Below are positions 16,202-23,062 of a DNA stretch of 64,000 nucleotides, piece after piece; the first letter of the stretch is position 1, and every line of letters starts with the position of its first letter. Where the stretch lies: NCBI RefSeq assembly GCF_022760925.1, contig NZ_JAKTNT010000003.1, forward strand, positions 1-64,000. Reading direction: 5' to 3'. Under the pieces are notes generated by a model. The model made no database searches and had not been told where the DNA came from. It worked only from the letters and a program-made list of their open reading frames with translations. Origin of the DNA: Thermus hydrothermalis. Its GTDB lineage: Bacteria; Deinococcota; Deinococci; Deinococcales; Thermaceae. Made by a program: the position numbers and the translations under genes.

Positions 16202-16401
16202 AGCGGCTGAAGCTTGAGGACCTGCGGCGGATCGCCAGGAGCCACTTTGACGACCTGCGGGTGGAGCGGCTGGAGGGTTCTTTGCGGTGGGAAGCCTCTG
16301 GCCGCCACCGCTATTACCAGACCTTTTGGACGGCCACGGGCCGCACGGAGCGGGAAGCCCTGGAGGCTCTGCTTGGGATCCCCCACAAGGAGGCGTCATG
16401 A
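16198..16401 (+). CDS. Small protein upstream of the replication gene
   Basis: 67 aa, ATGA overlaps at both ends. Sequence MKRLKLEDLRRIARSHFDDL then a tryptophan-containing strand (SLRWEASGRHRYYQTFW) and a terminal helix TEREALEALLGIP. Its second half resembles the C-terminus of the preceding protein, so the two may share a small domain. Function unknown. Confidence 0.6.
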   Translation: MKRLKLEDLRRIARSHFDDLRVERLEGSLRWEASGRHRYYQTFWTATGRTEREALEALLGIPHKEAS

Positions 16402-17603
16402 GCCAGCTGAACCTCCCCCCGGACATGCCGGAGGACATCCGCCGGCAGATAGAAGAGATCGCGCAGGGGAACCCCGGCATGGCCCAAGGGCTTCTGCGCC
16501 TCTGGGAGGCGAAGCAGAAGCGGGAGGCGGGGGGCGTTTCCTGGAACGAGACCCCCGCTAAAACGCCCCAGGAGGCCCCCGAGGAGGAGCCCCCTTCCTC
16601 GGGTAGCCCCCCGGAGCGCCCCACCCTGGCCAACACGGACTGGCGGGAGGTGCGCCGCTTTGAGTGGCAGGACCTCCTGGCCAAGGCAGAGCGCACCATA
16701 GAGGCCCACGGCTACAAGGAGGTGCTGGGCCCCCTCTTCCCCCTGGTGCGCCTCCTGGTGGCCTACGCCATCCGGGAGGGGGCCCGCCTGGACCCCTCCC
16801 GGGAGGCCCACGTCTTCCTCCCCCAGTGGGAGGTGGCCCAGGCCCTGGAGGTCTCCGAGCGCACGGTGGAGCGGTGGCTCCACGACCCCCGCTATGAGAA
16901 GTACCGCCGCTACGCCCGCCACTGGATCGCCTGGGAGACCTGGATGACCTCAGGACGGGCCCTGGAGCGGGAGGGGGCGGTGAAGGGGGGCACCGTGTGG
17001 CGGGTCAGGGTGCGCCCCGTCTACCGGGCCATCAAGGTCCTGGCCCCCTACCTCCGCCTCCCCTGGCGGGACCTGGAGGAGGACCGGCGGGAGGGCCGGA
17101 CGGCCCGGGTGTTGAGTGCCCCCGACTCAATGTCGGGATATAAAGAGGGTCTTCTACTAGGTAGACCCCTAACCCTAAGGATCGTGGTAGGGAAGCCGTT
17201 AGCCACCTGGGAAAGCAAAAAAACCCCGTTACCATTAGATCCCGACACTCGCCGGAACTTCCGGGAACTTCTCCGGCTTTCCAGCGTCCCCGGGGGCCGG
17301 AACGGCCGCCGGAACTGGGCCCAGCAGGCGGCGTCCGCCATCGCCGCCGCCCTGGGAGACCAGAAGAGCGTGCGCTTCTGGCTCCGGGTGGTCTGGGCCG
17401 CCCTCAAGCAGGCCCTTTTTGGGGGAGGGGAAGGAGCCATGAGGGTCCTGGCCCGGGTGGTGGGCCTCGCGGCCGAAGCCCGGGCCGATGGCTTCGCCCG
17501 GAGCCCTGGGGCCTACGCCCAGGCCCTCCTGCGGCGGGAGGGGTACTGGGACCTGGTGGCCCCCTTCCAGGCCTTCAGAGCGGGGGTGCCCTATGCGGGT
17601 TGA
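16398..17603 (+). CDS. Prophage replication initiator candidate
   Basis: 401 aa from ATG 16398 (coupled by ATGA; upstream frame extension rejected). An N-terminal helical region is followed by an acidic/Pro linker (~45-75) and a winged-helix-like segment: FLPQWEVAQALEVSERTVER at ~135, a textbook helix-turn-helix. The C-terminal region (QAASAIAAALGDQKSVRFWL) is helical. There are no helicase or polymerase motifs. Position in the early operon, the HTH, and a cluster of inverted repeats inside its own coding sequence (17,112-17,247) suggest an origin-binding initiator like other phages with the origin in the rep gene. No family assigned. Confidence 0.6.
   Translation: MSQLNLPPDMPEDIRRQIEEIAQGNPGMAQGLLRLWEAKQKREAGGVSWNETPAKTPQEAPEEEPPSSGSPPERPTLANTDWREVRRFEWQDLLAKAERTIEAHGYKEVLGPLFPLVRLLVAYAIREGARLDPSREAHVFLPQWEVAQALEVSERTVERWLHDPRYEKYRRYARHWIAWETWMTSGRALEREGAVKGGTVWRVRVRPVYRAIKVLAPYLRLPWRDLEEDRREGRTARVLSAPDSMSGYKEGLLLGRPLTLRIVVGKPLATWESKKTPLPLDPDTRRNFRELLRLSSVPGGRNGRRNWAQQAASAIAAALGDQKSVRFWLRVVWAALKQALFGGGEGAMRVLARVVGLAAEARADGFARSPGAYAQALLRREGYWDLVAPFQAFRAGVPYAG
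17112..17247. other. Origin-like cluster of inverted repeats inside the replication gene
   Basis: In ~136 nt, less G+C-rich than the flanks, I see TTGAGT/ACTCAA (17112-17117 and 17125-17130), GGGTCT/AGACCC (17147-17152 and 17163-17168) with an alternative TCTAC/GTAGA inside it, and TGTCGGGAT/ATCCCGACA (17131-17139 and 17239-17247). A short A-run is at 17217-17223. Dyads plus an AT-richer stretch within an initiator gene fit a theta-type phage origin. Confidence 0.5.
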
Positions 17604-17952
17604 TCGGGTGCGGCTAGAGGCGGTGGCGGATATCCTCCAGCACCGGCTTCAGGAGGCCTTGGAGCAGCCTGGCCGGCTGGTGGCCTTTGCCCTTCGCACC
17701 TCCCCGAGCGATGGGGTGCAGGTTTTCTTGAAGCTCCGGCCCGATGGCCGGCTGGTCCTCGCCATCCGCCGGCCGGGAGGGAAGGAGGACCCTCGGGAGA
17801 TCCAGGCCCTGGCCCGGCACATGGGGCTGGAGATACGGGAGGGGCCCATGGAGATGGCGGGCAGGATCCCGAGGCCGAAGGTCGGGCCCAGGAAATACCT
17901 GGTGGCCTTCTGTGAGCCAGTCAAGGGAGGCCATAATGCAAATCCTGCTTGA
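17593..17952 (+). CDS. Unknown early prophage protein
   Basis: 119 aa from ATG 17593, which overlaps the end of the replication gene. Sequence opens MRVDRVRLEAVADILQHRLQ, then a strand region (VQVFLKLRPDGRLVLAIRRP) and ends VGPRKYLVAFCEPVKGG. No family recognised. It overlaps the DndC-like gene by 17 nt, suggesting co-translation. Confidence 0.65.
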   Translation: MRVDRVRLEAVADILQHRLQEALEQPGRLVAFALRTSPSDGVQVFLKLRPDGRLVLAIRRPGGKEDPREIQALARHMGLEIREGPMEMAGRIPRPKVGPRKYLVAFCEPVKGGHNANPA

Positions 17953-18943
17953 AGACATGATTTCCTGGCATGCCGATTTCGCTCCGGACCTCAAGGAGGC
18001 CGTGGCCTTGGCCGAGCGCGCCCTCGAGGCCGCCCTCGCCCAGGGGGCCGAGACCTTCGTCCTCACCTACTCGGGGGGCAAGGACTCCACCGCCACCACC
18101 GTCCTCACCCTGGAGTGGTGGAAGCGCAAGGGGAAGCCCGTGGAGATCCACGTGGTCTACGCCGACACGGGGCTGGAGATCCCCACCCTCCACGCCCAGG
18201 CCCTGGCCTTCCTGGAGGCGGTGAAGAGGCTCCACCCCGGGGTCCACGTTCACACCGCCCGCCCCCGCCCCGAGGAGAGCTTCTGGGTCCAAATCATCGG
18301 CAAGGGCTACCCCCCGCCCCACAACCGCTTCCGCTGGTGCACCCGCAGGTTGAAGATCGCCCCCATGGACCGCCTGGTCCAGAGCCTTCCCGGGAAGAAG
18401 GCCATCCTCACGGGGGTGCGCTTCGGGGAGTCGGACGCCCGGGACCAGAGGCTCATTCTCTCTTGCTCCCGGGGCGGGGAGTGCGGCCAGGGGGTGCTCT
18501 TCCAGGAGGCCAAGCGCCTGAATGCCCTCTACGTGGCCCCCATCGCCTTCTGGCGGGAGTGCTTCGTGTGGGACTACCTGAACTTCGTGGCCCCCTCCCT
18601 GGGCTACCCCACGGAGGACCTGGAGGCGGTCTACGGGGGCCGGGACACCCGCTTCGGGTGCTGGACCTGCACCGTGGTGCGGCGGGACAAGGCCATGGCG
18701 CGGGCCCTGGAGAACGGCCACGCCCACCTCCTCCCCCTCTACGAGTTCCGGGAGTGGCTTTGGGCGTGGACCCGGGATCCCCGGACCCGGGAGAAGCGGA
18801 AGGACGGCAAGCCCGGGAGGCTCACCCTGGAGGCCAGGCGGGAGGTGTACCGGAGGTTGAAGGAGGTGGAGGCGAAGCTCGGGATGGAGTTCCTCACTTC
18901 CGAGGAGGAGGCTTTTTTGAGAGATAGGATGGAGGAATCATGA
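17936..18943 (+). CDS. DndC-like PAPS-reductase-family sulfurtransferase
   Basis: 335 aa from ATG 17936 with GGGAGG 5 nt upstream. The PP-loop is TYSGGKDSTATT (~residue 45). Then come SFWVQIIGKGYPPPHNRFRW with CTRRLKIAPM, GVRFGESDARDQR, and RFGCWTCTVVRRDKAM (~240). The last three are typical of DndC, the enzyme that activates and delivers sulfur during DNA phosphorothioation; ordinary PAPS reductases lack them. No dndA, B, D or E gene is visible in the prophage. It could modify phage DNA using a host cysteine desulfurase, or act on another nucleic-acid target. Stop overlaps a short ORF by ATGA. Confidence 0.8.
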   Translation: MQILLEDMISWHADFAPDLKEAVALAERALEAALAQGAETFVLTYSGGKDSTATTVLTLEWWKRKGKPVEIHVVYADTGLEIPTLHAQALAFLEAVKRLHPGVHVHTARPRPEESFWVQIIGKGYPPPHNRFRWCTRRLKIAPMDRLVQSLPGKKAILTGVRFGESDARDQRLILSCSRGGECGQGVLFQEAKRLNALYVAPIAFWRECFVWDYLNFVAPSLGYPTEDLEAVYGGRDTRFGCWTCTVVRRDKAMARALENGHAHLLPLYEFREWLWAWTRDPRTREKRKDGKPGRLTLEARREVYRRLKEVEAKLGMEFLTSEEEAFLRDRMEES

Positions 18944-19017
18944 CACCTAGCCAGAAAGCCTTTGGGTTGGCCCTACTTGTGGGCATCGTGGCCTTGACAC
19001 CTAGAGGCGTGCTATGA
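18940..19017 (+). CDS. Possible 25-residue hydrophobic peptide
   Basis: ATG overlaps the DndC-like stop (ATGA) and GGAGG lies 5 nt upstream. Encodes MTPSQKAFGLALLVGIVALT plus five residues, one short hydrophobic helix. It may be a real micro-protein or just a translatable leader that carries the downstream promoter. Confidence 0.35.
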   Translation: MTPSQKAFGLALLVGIVALTPRGVL

Positions 19018-19018
19018 T
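18994..19018 (+). promoter_or_regulatory. Candidate internal promoter before the HhH gene
   Basis: TTGACA (18994-18999) and TATGAT (19013-19018) are both close to consensus but only 13 bp apart, which is short. The -10 box ends 7 nt before ATG 19026, a leaderless arrangement. TGACACCTAG occurs twice here (18941 and 18995) and may be a regulator site. Confidence 0.35.
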
Positions 19019-19025
19019 GCGGGGG

Positions 19026-19307
19026 ATGGAACTCAAAAAAGGGCGCCCCGGTAGGCGTATCCTGGCCCTCGCCACCCGCAAGCGGAACCCGGTGCCGATT
19101 GAGTCTCAGCCGCTGGAAAACCTCCTCTACGCCCTTCTGGGAAGCCCAGTGGCCGCCCGGTCCATCTCCGAGGCCCTGGAGGGGGACATCCGCAACCTCC
19201 ACGGCTGGGACATCCAGGACCTCATGGCCCTGCCCGGGGTGGGGGAGGGGGTGGCGGGCCGCCTCGCGGCCCTGGTGGAGCTGGTGAGGAGGCTCGTGAA
19301 GCGGTAA
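19026..19307 (+). CDS. RadC N-terminal-like helix-hairpin-helix protein
   Basis: 93 aa from ATG 19026 (two upstream in-frame ATGs at 19014 and 19017 overlap the -10 box). A basic N-terminus precedes LENLLYALLGSPVAARSISE, LHGWDIQDLMALPGVGEGVA and GRLAALVELVRRL, which matches the N-terminal HhH region of RadC/UPF0758 proteins. The C-terminal JAB/MPN metalloprotease-like domain of RadC is absent. The HhH with PGVGEG is a non-specific DNA-binding unit. Followed by a strong terminator that closes the early block. Confidence 0.7.
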   Translation: MELKKGRPGRRILALATRKRNPVPIESQPLENLLYALLGSPVAARSISEALEGDIRNLHGWDIQDLMALPGVGEGVAGRLAALVELVRRLVKR

Positions 19308-19341
19308 GGTTCACTTCGCCCGGGCAGTTCGCCCTGGCGTT

Positions 19342-19381
19342 CCGGCCCGCCGCTTCGCCCTGGCGGGCCGGGCTTTTTTTT
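19342..19381 (+). terminator. Rho-independent terminator between early and late prophage blocks
   Basis: CCGGCCCGCC (19342-19351) pairs with GGCGGGCCGG (19362-19371) around a 10-nt loop, followed after GC by eight T residues (19374-19381). Late genes start 29 nt further on, so they need read-through, antitermination or a promoter I do not see. Confidence 0.85.
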
Positions 19382-19409
19382 GCCCGCCTCTGGACGGCAG
19401 GCTGAGGGC

Positions 19410-19973
19410 ATGGCCTATCAGCGGGTGCCCGTGGACCCCAACGCCCCGTTGAAATCGGGCAAGACCTACGAGATCGTGGCGGCCCACAAAGGGGGGGACG
19501 TTTCCCGGGTCACGCGGGCCGATTTGGAGCGGGCCCTGCAGGCCAAGTACGGCCCTGGGGTCCGGGTGTTGGACTGGGGGAAGCGGGGGAATGACCTGGT
19601 GATCCGGTTGAAGGTGGAGGCCACGTCTTCCTCCGCCGGAACCTCTGACCCCTGGGCCGTGCCTCCCGCCTACGGGGGGGCGGGATGCGGGTCCACCAAG
19701 TGCCCCCAGCCCATGGGCTACATGGGCGGGGGGGACATCTACCCGGCCTTCCTGCCCGCCCTGGCCCTCAGCGCCGCCGCGGTCATCGCCGTCCTCTATC
19801 TGGTGTGGCGGATCGTGGCCGAGCTGAAGGAGGCGGTGGAGCTGGTGCCGGCCCCGGCCCGGGAGGCCGCCGTGGCGGGCGCGGGGGTGGGCGTGGGGGC
19901 CCTCGGGCTGGCCGCCCTGGGTGTGGTGGCCCTGGCCCTTGTTGGTGGAAGGAGAAGGAGGGCGTATGCCTAA
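19410..19973 (+). CDS. Two-TM late prophage protein, probable virion membrane protein
   Basis: 187 aa from ATG 19410 (GAGGGC just upstream). The N-terminal ~75 residues are soluble (YQRVPVDPNAPLKSGKTYEI). A cysteine pair follows (GCGSTKC), then two hydrophobic helices (FLPALALSAAAVIAVLYLVW and a long Gly/Ala-Val helix) and a basic end RRRRAYA. First gene of the late block. P23-77-type virions have an internal membrane carrying many such proteins; the assignment is contextual. Confidence 0.65.
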   Translation: MAYQRVPVDPNAPLKSGKTYEIVAAHKGGDVSRVTRADLERALQAKYGPGVRVLDWGKRGNDLVIRLKVEATSSSAGTSDPWAVPPAYGGAGCGSTKCPQPMGYMGGGDIYPAFLPALALSAAAVIAVLYLVWRIVAELKEAVELVPAPAREAAVAGAGVGVGALGLAALGVVALALVGGRRRRAYA

Positions 19974-20016
19974 GCGGAAAACCAGGAAGACCAAGAAGAA
20001 GCGCTCTCGGAGGTAG
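19966..20016 (+). CDS. 16-residue arginine/lysine-rich peptide
   Basis: ATG 19966 is preceded by GGAAGGAGAAGGAGGGCGT, an unusually strong ribosome site, and encodes MPKRKTRKTKKKRSRR, 12 of 16 residues basic, then TAG. It begins inside the end of the preceding gene and ends 3 nt before the next start. Composition suggests nucleic-acid neutralisation or packaging inside the virion, or RNA binding. Too short for homology. Confidence 0.6.
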   Translation: MPKRKTRKTKKKRSRR

Positions 20017-20019
20017 ACC

Positions 20020-20415
20020 ATGCTCCGGCTCAAGCTCCCGGAGGAGGTCGTAGGCGAGAAGGCCGTCCTGGAGGAGGAGGGGGAGGCCAAAGAGGTGAAG
20101 GCCGTCCCCCTCCAGGGGCCTTTAGACCCCATTCTGGAGGCCGCCGTGGAGTCCCAGCCCCGGGTGGCCGGGCCTAAAGAGGCCTCGCAGGAGCCTACCG
20201 GGCCGGAACCCGAGCCCGAGGAGCCCCCCAGGGGCGCCCCTAAGAAGAACCCCTTCGGCTTCCTCGCGGCCCTGGGGGCCGGGGCCCTGGTCCTCCTGGG
20301 CGTGGCCCTGGCCGGAAAGGGAGGTGCGAGTGCAAGCGGTAGTGGAGGAACAGGCGCAAACCCCACCCCCACCGCCCCCGGTGGAGGAAGCGGAAGCGGC
20401 CCCGTCATCTGGTAG
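20020..20415 (+). CDS. One-TM late prophage protein with acidic/Pro linker
   Basis: 131 aa. The N-terminal part is acidic (EEVVGEKAVLEEEGEAKEVK), a Pro/Glu linker follows (EPEPEEPPRGAP), then a TM helix (FGFLAALGAGALVLLGVALA) and a Gly/Ser tail ending GPVIW. Three nt after the basic peptide. Likely a membrane-associated virion component; overlapped at its end by the next gene in another frame. Confidence 0.6.
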   Translation: MLRLKLPEEVVGEKAVLEEEGEAKEVKAVPLQGPLDPILEAAVESQPRVAGPKEASQEPTGPEPEPEEPPRGAPKKNPFGFLAALGAGALVLLGVALAGKGGASASGSGGTGANPTPTAPGGGSGSGPVIW

Positions 20416-20848
20416 CTGGGAGCCCCTAGGCGAGGAGGACCTAGGGGACTTCTCCGAGCTTCCGCCGGCGGAGCCTCCCGTGATCCCCTTCACCGGGGAG
20501 GAGATCGCGGGCGGGGCGGCGTTTTTGCTCATGCTCGGGGTGCGGGTCCAGTCGGAGGAGGAAAAGGCCGCGTTTCTGCGGGCTTGGCAGGGGGCCCTCT
20601 TCGGCCTCATGCCCCCGGCCCAAGTGCTGGACGTCCTGAAGGTCGGGGAGGCCCTGGCCCAGTACGGCATCGGGAAGAACCGCGTTCCGGGCATGGGGAG
20701 CGTGGAGAACCTTCCCCCGTGGCTGCGGATCCTCCTGGGCGGTGGAGTGCTGGCTATAGCGGCGTACGGAGGTGTGCGTGCGGTTATGGATGTACGGGCT
20801 AGGGGGGCTATTCCTGCTCCTGCTTCTGGGGAGGAGGTTCATGCCTGA
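20330..20848 (+). CDS. Late prophage protein with C-terminal TM helix
   Basis: 172 aa from GTG 20330 with GGGAGG 6 nt upstream (the GTG at 20324 sits on the ribosome site). It overlaps the previous gene by 86 nt in a different frame. An acidic Pro-rich N-terminus precedes a helical region (FTGEEIAGGAAFLLMLG, EEKAAFLRAWQGALFGLM) and a TM helix (LRILLGGGVLAIAAYGGVRA). It overlaps the M23 gene too. Virion membrane or assembly role likely; no family recognised. Confidence 0.55.
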   Translation: MQAVVEEQAQTPPPPPPVEEAEAAPSSGSWEPLGEEDLGDFSELPPAEPPVIPFTGEEIAGGAAFLLMLGVRVQSEEEKAAFLRAWQGALFGLMPPAQVLDVLKVGEALAQYGIGKNRVPGMGSVENLPPWLRILLGGGVLAIAAYGGVRAVMDVRARGAIPAPASGEEVHA

Positions 20849-21431
20849 GAACGTCCCCCGCTCTGGCCTTTACTACTGGCCCATCAACCCCAGGAAGGCC
20901 AGGCCAGATGTGCGTTACTTGGACCCTGACTACTACCTGGGCGTGAAGAGGCCGGATGGGAGTTGGCTGGTCCCCCCGGGCTACTGGCACACGGGGGTGG
21001 ACCTGAACGGGCCCGGCGGCGGGGATACGGACTGCGGCCAGCCCGTGCACGCCATGACGGACGGGCGGGTTGTGATCGCCGGCCGCTTCCCCGTGTGGGG
21101 CGGCATGGTGGTCCTTTGGCATCCCAGCGCCGGGGTGTGGACCCGCTACGGCCATCTGCGGGACATCCTGGTGCGCCCCGGGGACGTGGTGACGGCGGGC
21201 CAGCAGATCGGCACCATCGGCAAGATGGCCGTAGGGGGCTACTGCCACCTGCACTTTGACGTTTTCGTCAGGGTGCCCCCGGCCTCTGAAGGCGGATGGC
21301 TCTTCTTCCCCAGGGGAGGGGAGGAGGCCAGGCATAAGGTGCTCACCTACCTCGTGGACCCCGTGGCTTTTTTGGCCAAGCAGGCCCAGGCCGGCAGGCT
21401 TCGGGAGCCCCCTGCCTGGAGGACGGCATGA
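20778..21431 (+). CDS. Membrane-anchored M23-family murein endopeptidase
   Basis: 217 aa from GTG 20778 (GGAGG 5 nt upstream; an in-frame GTG at 20772 overlaps it). N-terminal TM anchor (LGGLFLLLLLG), then an M23 domain: YWHTGVDLNGPG (His and Asp zinc ligands), YGHLRDI, PGDVVTAGQQIGTIG and the C-terminal ligand motif CHLHFD. All zinc ligands appear present. Its place among virion genes rather than in a lysis cassette suggests a virion-associated enzyme opening the cell wall at entry. Ends in ATGA overlap with the next gene. Confidence 0.85.
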   Translation: MRLWMYGLGGLFLLLLLGRRFMPENVPRSGLYYWPINPRKARPDVRYLDPDYYLGVKRPDGSWLVPPGYWHTGVDLNGPGGGDTDCGQPVHAMTDGRVVIAGRFPVWGGMVVLWHPSAGVWTRYGHLRDILVRPGDVVTAGQQIGTIGKMAVGGYCHLHFDVFVRVPPASEGGWLFFPRGGEEARHKVLTYLVDPVAFLAKQAQAGRLREPPAWRTA

Positions 21432-21631
21432 GGGAAGCGTGGATCCGGGACGCCGTCAAGCGCCCCGGACGCCTCCGGGCCTACGTGCGGCGGGTGTACG
21501 GAGAGGAGGGCTTTACGAAACGGGGGACGATCCGCGTGGAGGTCCTGCGGGAGCTGGCCAAGCGTAGAGACGGCATTGGGCAGGCGGCCAGACTGGCGTT
21601 GCGCCTGCGGGAGTTCCGAAAGGAGGAGTGA
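21428..21631 (+). CDS. Small basic late prophage protein
   Basis: 67 aa, helical and strongly basic: MREAWIRDAVKRPGRLRAYV then KRGTIRVEVLRELAKRRDGI. Coupled by ATGA to the M23 gene and followed directly by a one-TM gene. A DNA- or capsid-binding role is plausible; the RPGRLRAYV motif recalls small structural proteins of other phages but I claim no family. Confidence 0.6.
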   Translation: MREAWIRDAVKRPGRLRAYVRRVYGEEGFTKRGTIRVEVLRELAKRRDGIGQAARLALRLREFRKEE

Positions 21632-21819
21632 TGGAGTTCGCCAAGGAGAACGCTTTTCCCCTTGCGGTCCTGGTGGGAGGCCTCTACCTGGGCCTCGGAC
21701 GGTTGAAAAACCTCCGGGAGGGCAAGGGCTGCCCCAAGTGCGAGACCGCCCAGGCCGTGGTGGCCCTCGCCCTGGCCGCGTGGGCCGGGTGGGAGCTGTG
21801 GCAGGCCTACCAGGGCTAG
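21631..21819 (+). CDS. Two-TM small protein with cysteine pair
   Basis: 62 aa from ATG 21631 with AGGAGG 6 nt upstream. Two hydrophobic helices flank GCPKCETAQ, a CxxC pair. It ends immediately before the ATPase start, with no spacer. In membrane-containing phages a small membrane protein often neighbours the packaging ATPase and anchors it; here that is inference from position. Confidence 0.6.
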   Translation: MEFAKENAFPLAVLVGGLYLGLGRLKNLREGKGCPKCETAQAVVALALAAWAGWELWQAYQG

Positions 21820-22500
21820 ATGGGCGGCAGGCAGACCTTCCGCATCCTCATCGTAGGGAAATCCGGGTCGGGTAAGTCCACCCTGGCCCGGCAGATCGTG
21901 CGGGGCATGGAGGGCCGCTTCCGCCGCCTCGTCATCGTCAACCGCAAGACGGAGTTCGGTGAGCTGGCGGAGGCCCGCTACCGCGTGGGCGAGGACGGGG
22001 ACCCCTGGGCTGTTTTGAAGCGCCACCGCAGGGTCCACTTCCACGTCACCGGCTACGACCCCCGCCCCTTCCTTGACGCTTTGGGCCAGGCCATCATGCG
22101 CCTGCGGGACGTCCTTTTGCTCCTTGACGAGGCCCATCACTTCTTCCCGAGGGGCCAGGTGCCCAAGGGGCTATTTGAGGTTTTGACGGGTGGAAGGGAG
22201 CACGGGCATTCGGCCATCTTTGTCACCCAGATGCTCCAGGCCGCCACCGGGGGCATAGACCCCGGGGTTCGCCGTCAGGCCTCTCACCTGGTGGCCTTCC
22301 GCCTCACGGAACCCCGGGAGGTCCAGGCCCTGGCGGATATGTTCCCTGAGCTGGGGGAGCGGGTTCGTGCCTTGCGGCGCCCCGATGACGGCCTGCCCCC
22401 GGAGTACGGGGTGAAGGACCTGGACCGGGACCGGGCGGGCCTGGTCCTCCGGGACCCGAGGGCCCCACAAAGGCGGGTTTTCGTGCCCCTGGACGGCTAA
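21820..22500 (+). CDS. A32-type genome-packaging ATPase
   Basis: 226 aa. Walker A is ILIVGKSGSGKSTLARQIV near residue 10, Walker B LLLLDEAHHF near residue 100, and a downstream FVTQMLQA motif fits the sensor region. This matches the FtsK/HerA-like packaging ATPases of PRD1-type viruses and of P23-77. It would drive DNA into the preformed capsid. It lies just upstream of the capsid genes, the P23-77 order. A palindrome and a terminator follow its stop. Confidence 0.88.
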   Translation: MGGRQTFRILIVGKSGSGKSTLARQIVRGMEGRFRRLVIVNRKTEFGELAEARYRVGEDGDPWAVLKRHRRVHFHVTGYDPRPFLDALGQAIMRLRDVLLLLDEAHHFFPRGQVPKGLFEVLTGGREHGHSAIFVTQMLQAATGGIDPGVRRQASHLVAFRLTEPREVQALADMFPELGERVRALRRPDDGLPPEYGVKDLDRDRAGLVLRDPRAPQRRVFVPLDG

Positions 22501-22501
22501 G

Positions 22502-22590
22502 GGGCACTTCGCCCGGGCGAAGTGCCCGGGCGAAGCGGCCCAAAACTCCCAAGCGCCCCGGCGTATCTCCGGGGCGCTTCGCTCTTTATT
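22502..22590 (+). terminator. 26-bp perfect palindrome followed by a terminator
   Basis: 22502-22527 is a perfect palindrome centred on CCCGGG, and GCCCGGGCGAAG is repeated directly after it (22524-22535). Then AAGCGCCCCGG (22551-22561) pairs with CCGGGGCGCTT (22569-22579) and is followed by CGCTCTTTATT. CACTTCGCCCGGGC also occurs at 19312-19325 just before the early terminator. It would limit read-through from the ATPase into the capsid genes or balance their expression. Confidence 0.7.
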
Positions 22591-22634
22591 CCCCCATCGC
22601 CCCCCGCCTACCGTGGGCGGCAGAAGGAGGGCGA

Positions 22635-23051
22635 ATGGCGGATACGGCGGCAATCGCGGCGCAGGACATGCGCAAGCTGGCCTCCACCTCTAACCCCCTG
22701 GAGGTCATTCAAAACCCCATCGTGGTCAGCGTGAGCGTGGGGGTGCTGGGGGGGTATCTGGCCAGGAAGGCGCTTTATTCCTCTAGAAGGGATTTATTTG
22801 GCTGGGCGGCAAAGGGCCCTGATGGGCGTATCCACTACTACGCTGTGGGGCCCGATGGCAAGCCGGATACCTCCAAGGAGGTGCCCAACGCCCGGACCAA
22901 CCGGGTGTTGCTCAACTTGGGTGGGGTCATCCTCGGTTCCCTGCTCATCAATAACAAACTCACCGATGACCCCATGGTGGACTACATCGGCTTAGGCGTG
23001 GCGGCCGGTTCCTTCGCGAACCTGGTCATGGCGATTTTGGACATTGACTAA
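22635..23051 (+). CDS. Two-TM late protein upstream of the capsid genes
   Basis: 138 aa. An N-terminal helical part (DTAAIAAQDMRKLASTSNPL) precedes a TM helix (IVVSVSVGVLGGYLA), a short soluble domain with WAAKGPDGRIHYYAVGPDG, and a second hydrophobic C-terminal region. Preceded by AGAAGGAGGGCGA. Position directly before the small capsid protein suggests an abundant membrane protein of the virion, as VP15 in P23-77; the identification is positional. Confidence 0.65.
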   Translation: MADTAAIAAQDMRKLASTSNPLEVIQNPIVVSVSVGVLGGYLARKALYSSRRDLFGWAAKGPDGRIHYYAVGPDGKPDTSKEVPNARTNRVLLNLGGVILGSLLINNKLTDDPMVDYIGLGVAAGSFANLVMAILDID

Positions 23052-23062
23052 GGAGGTAAAGG

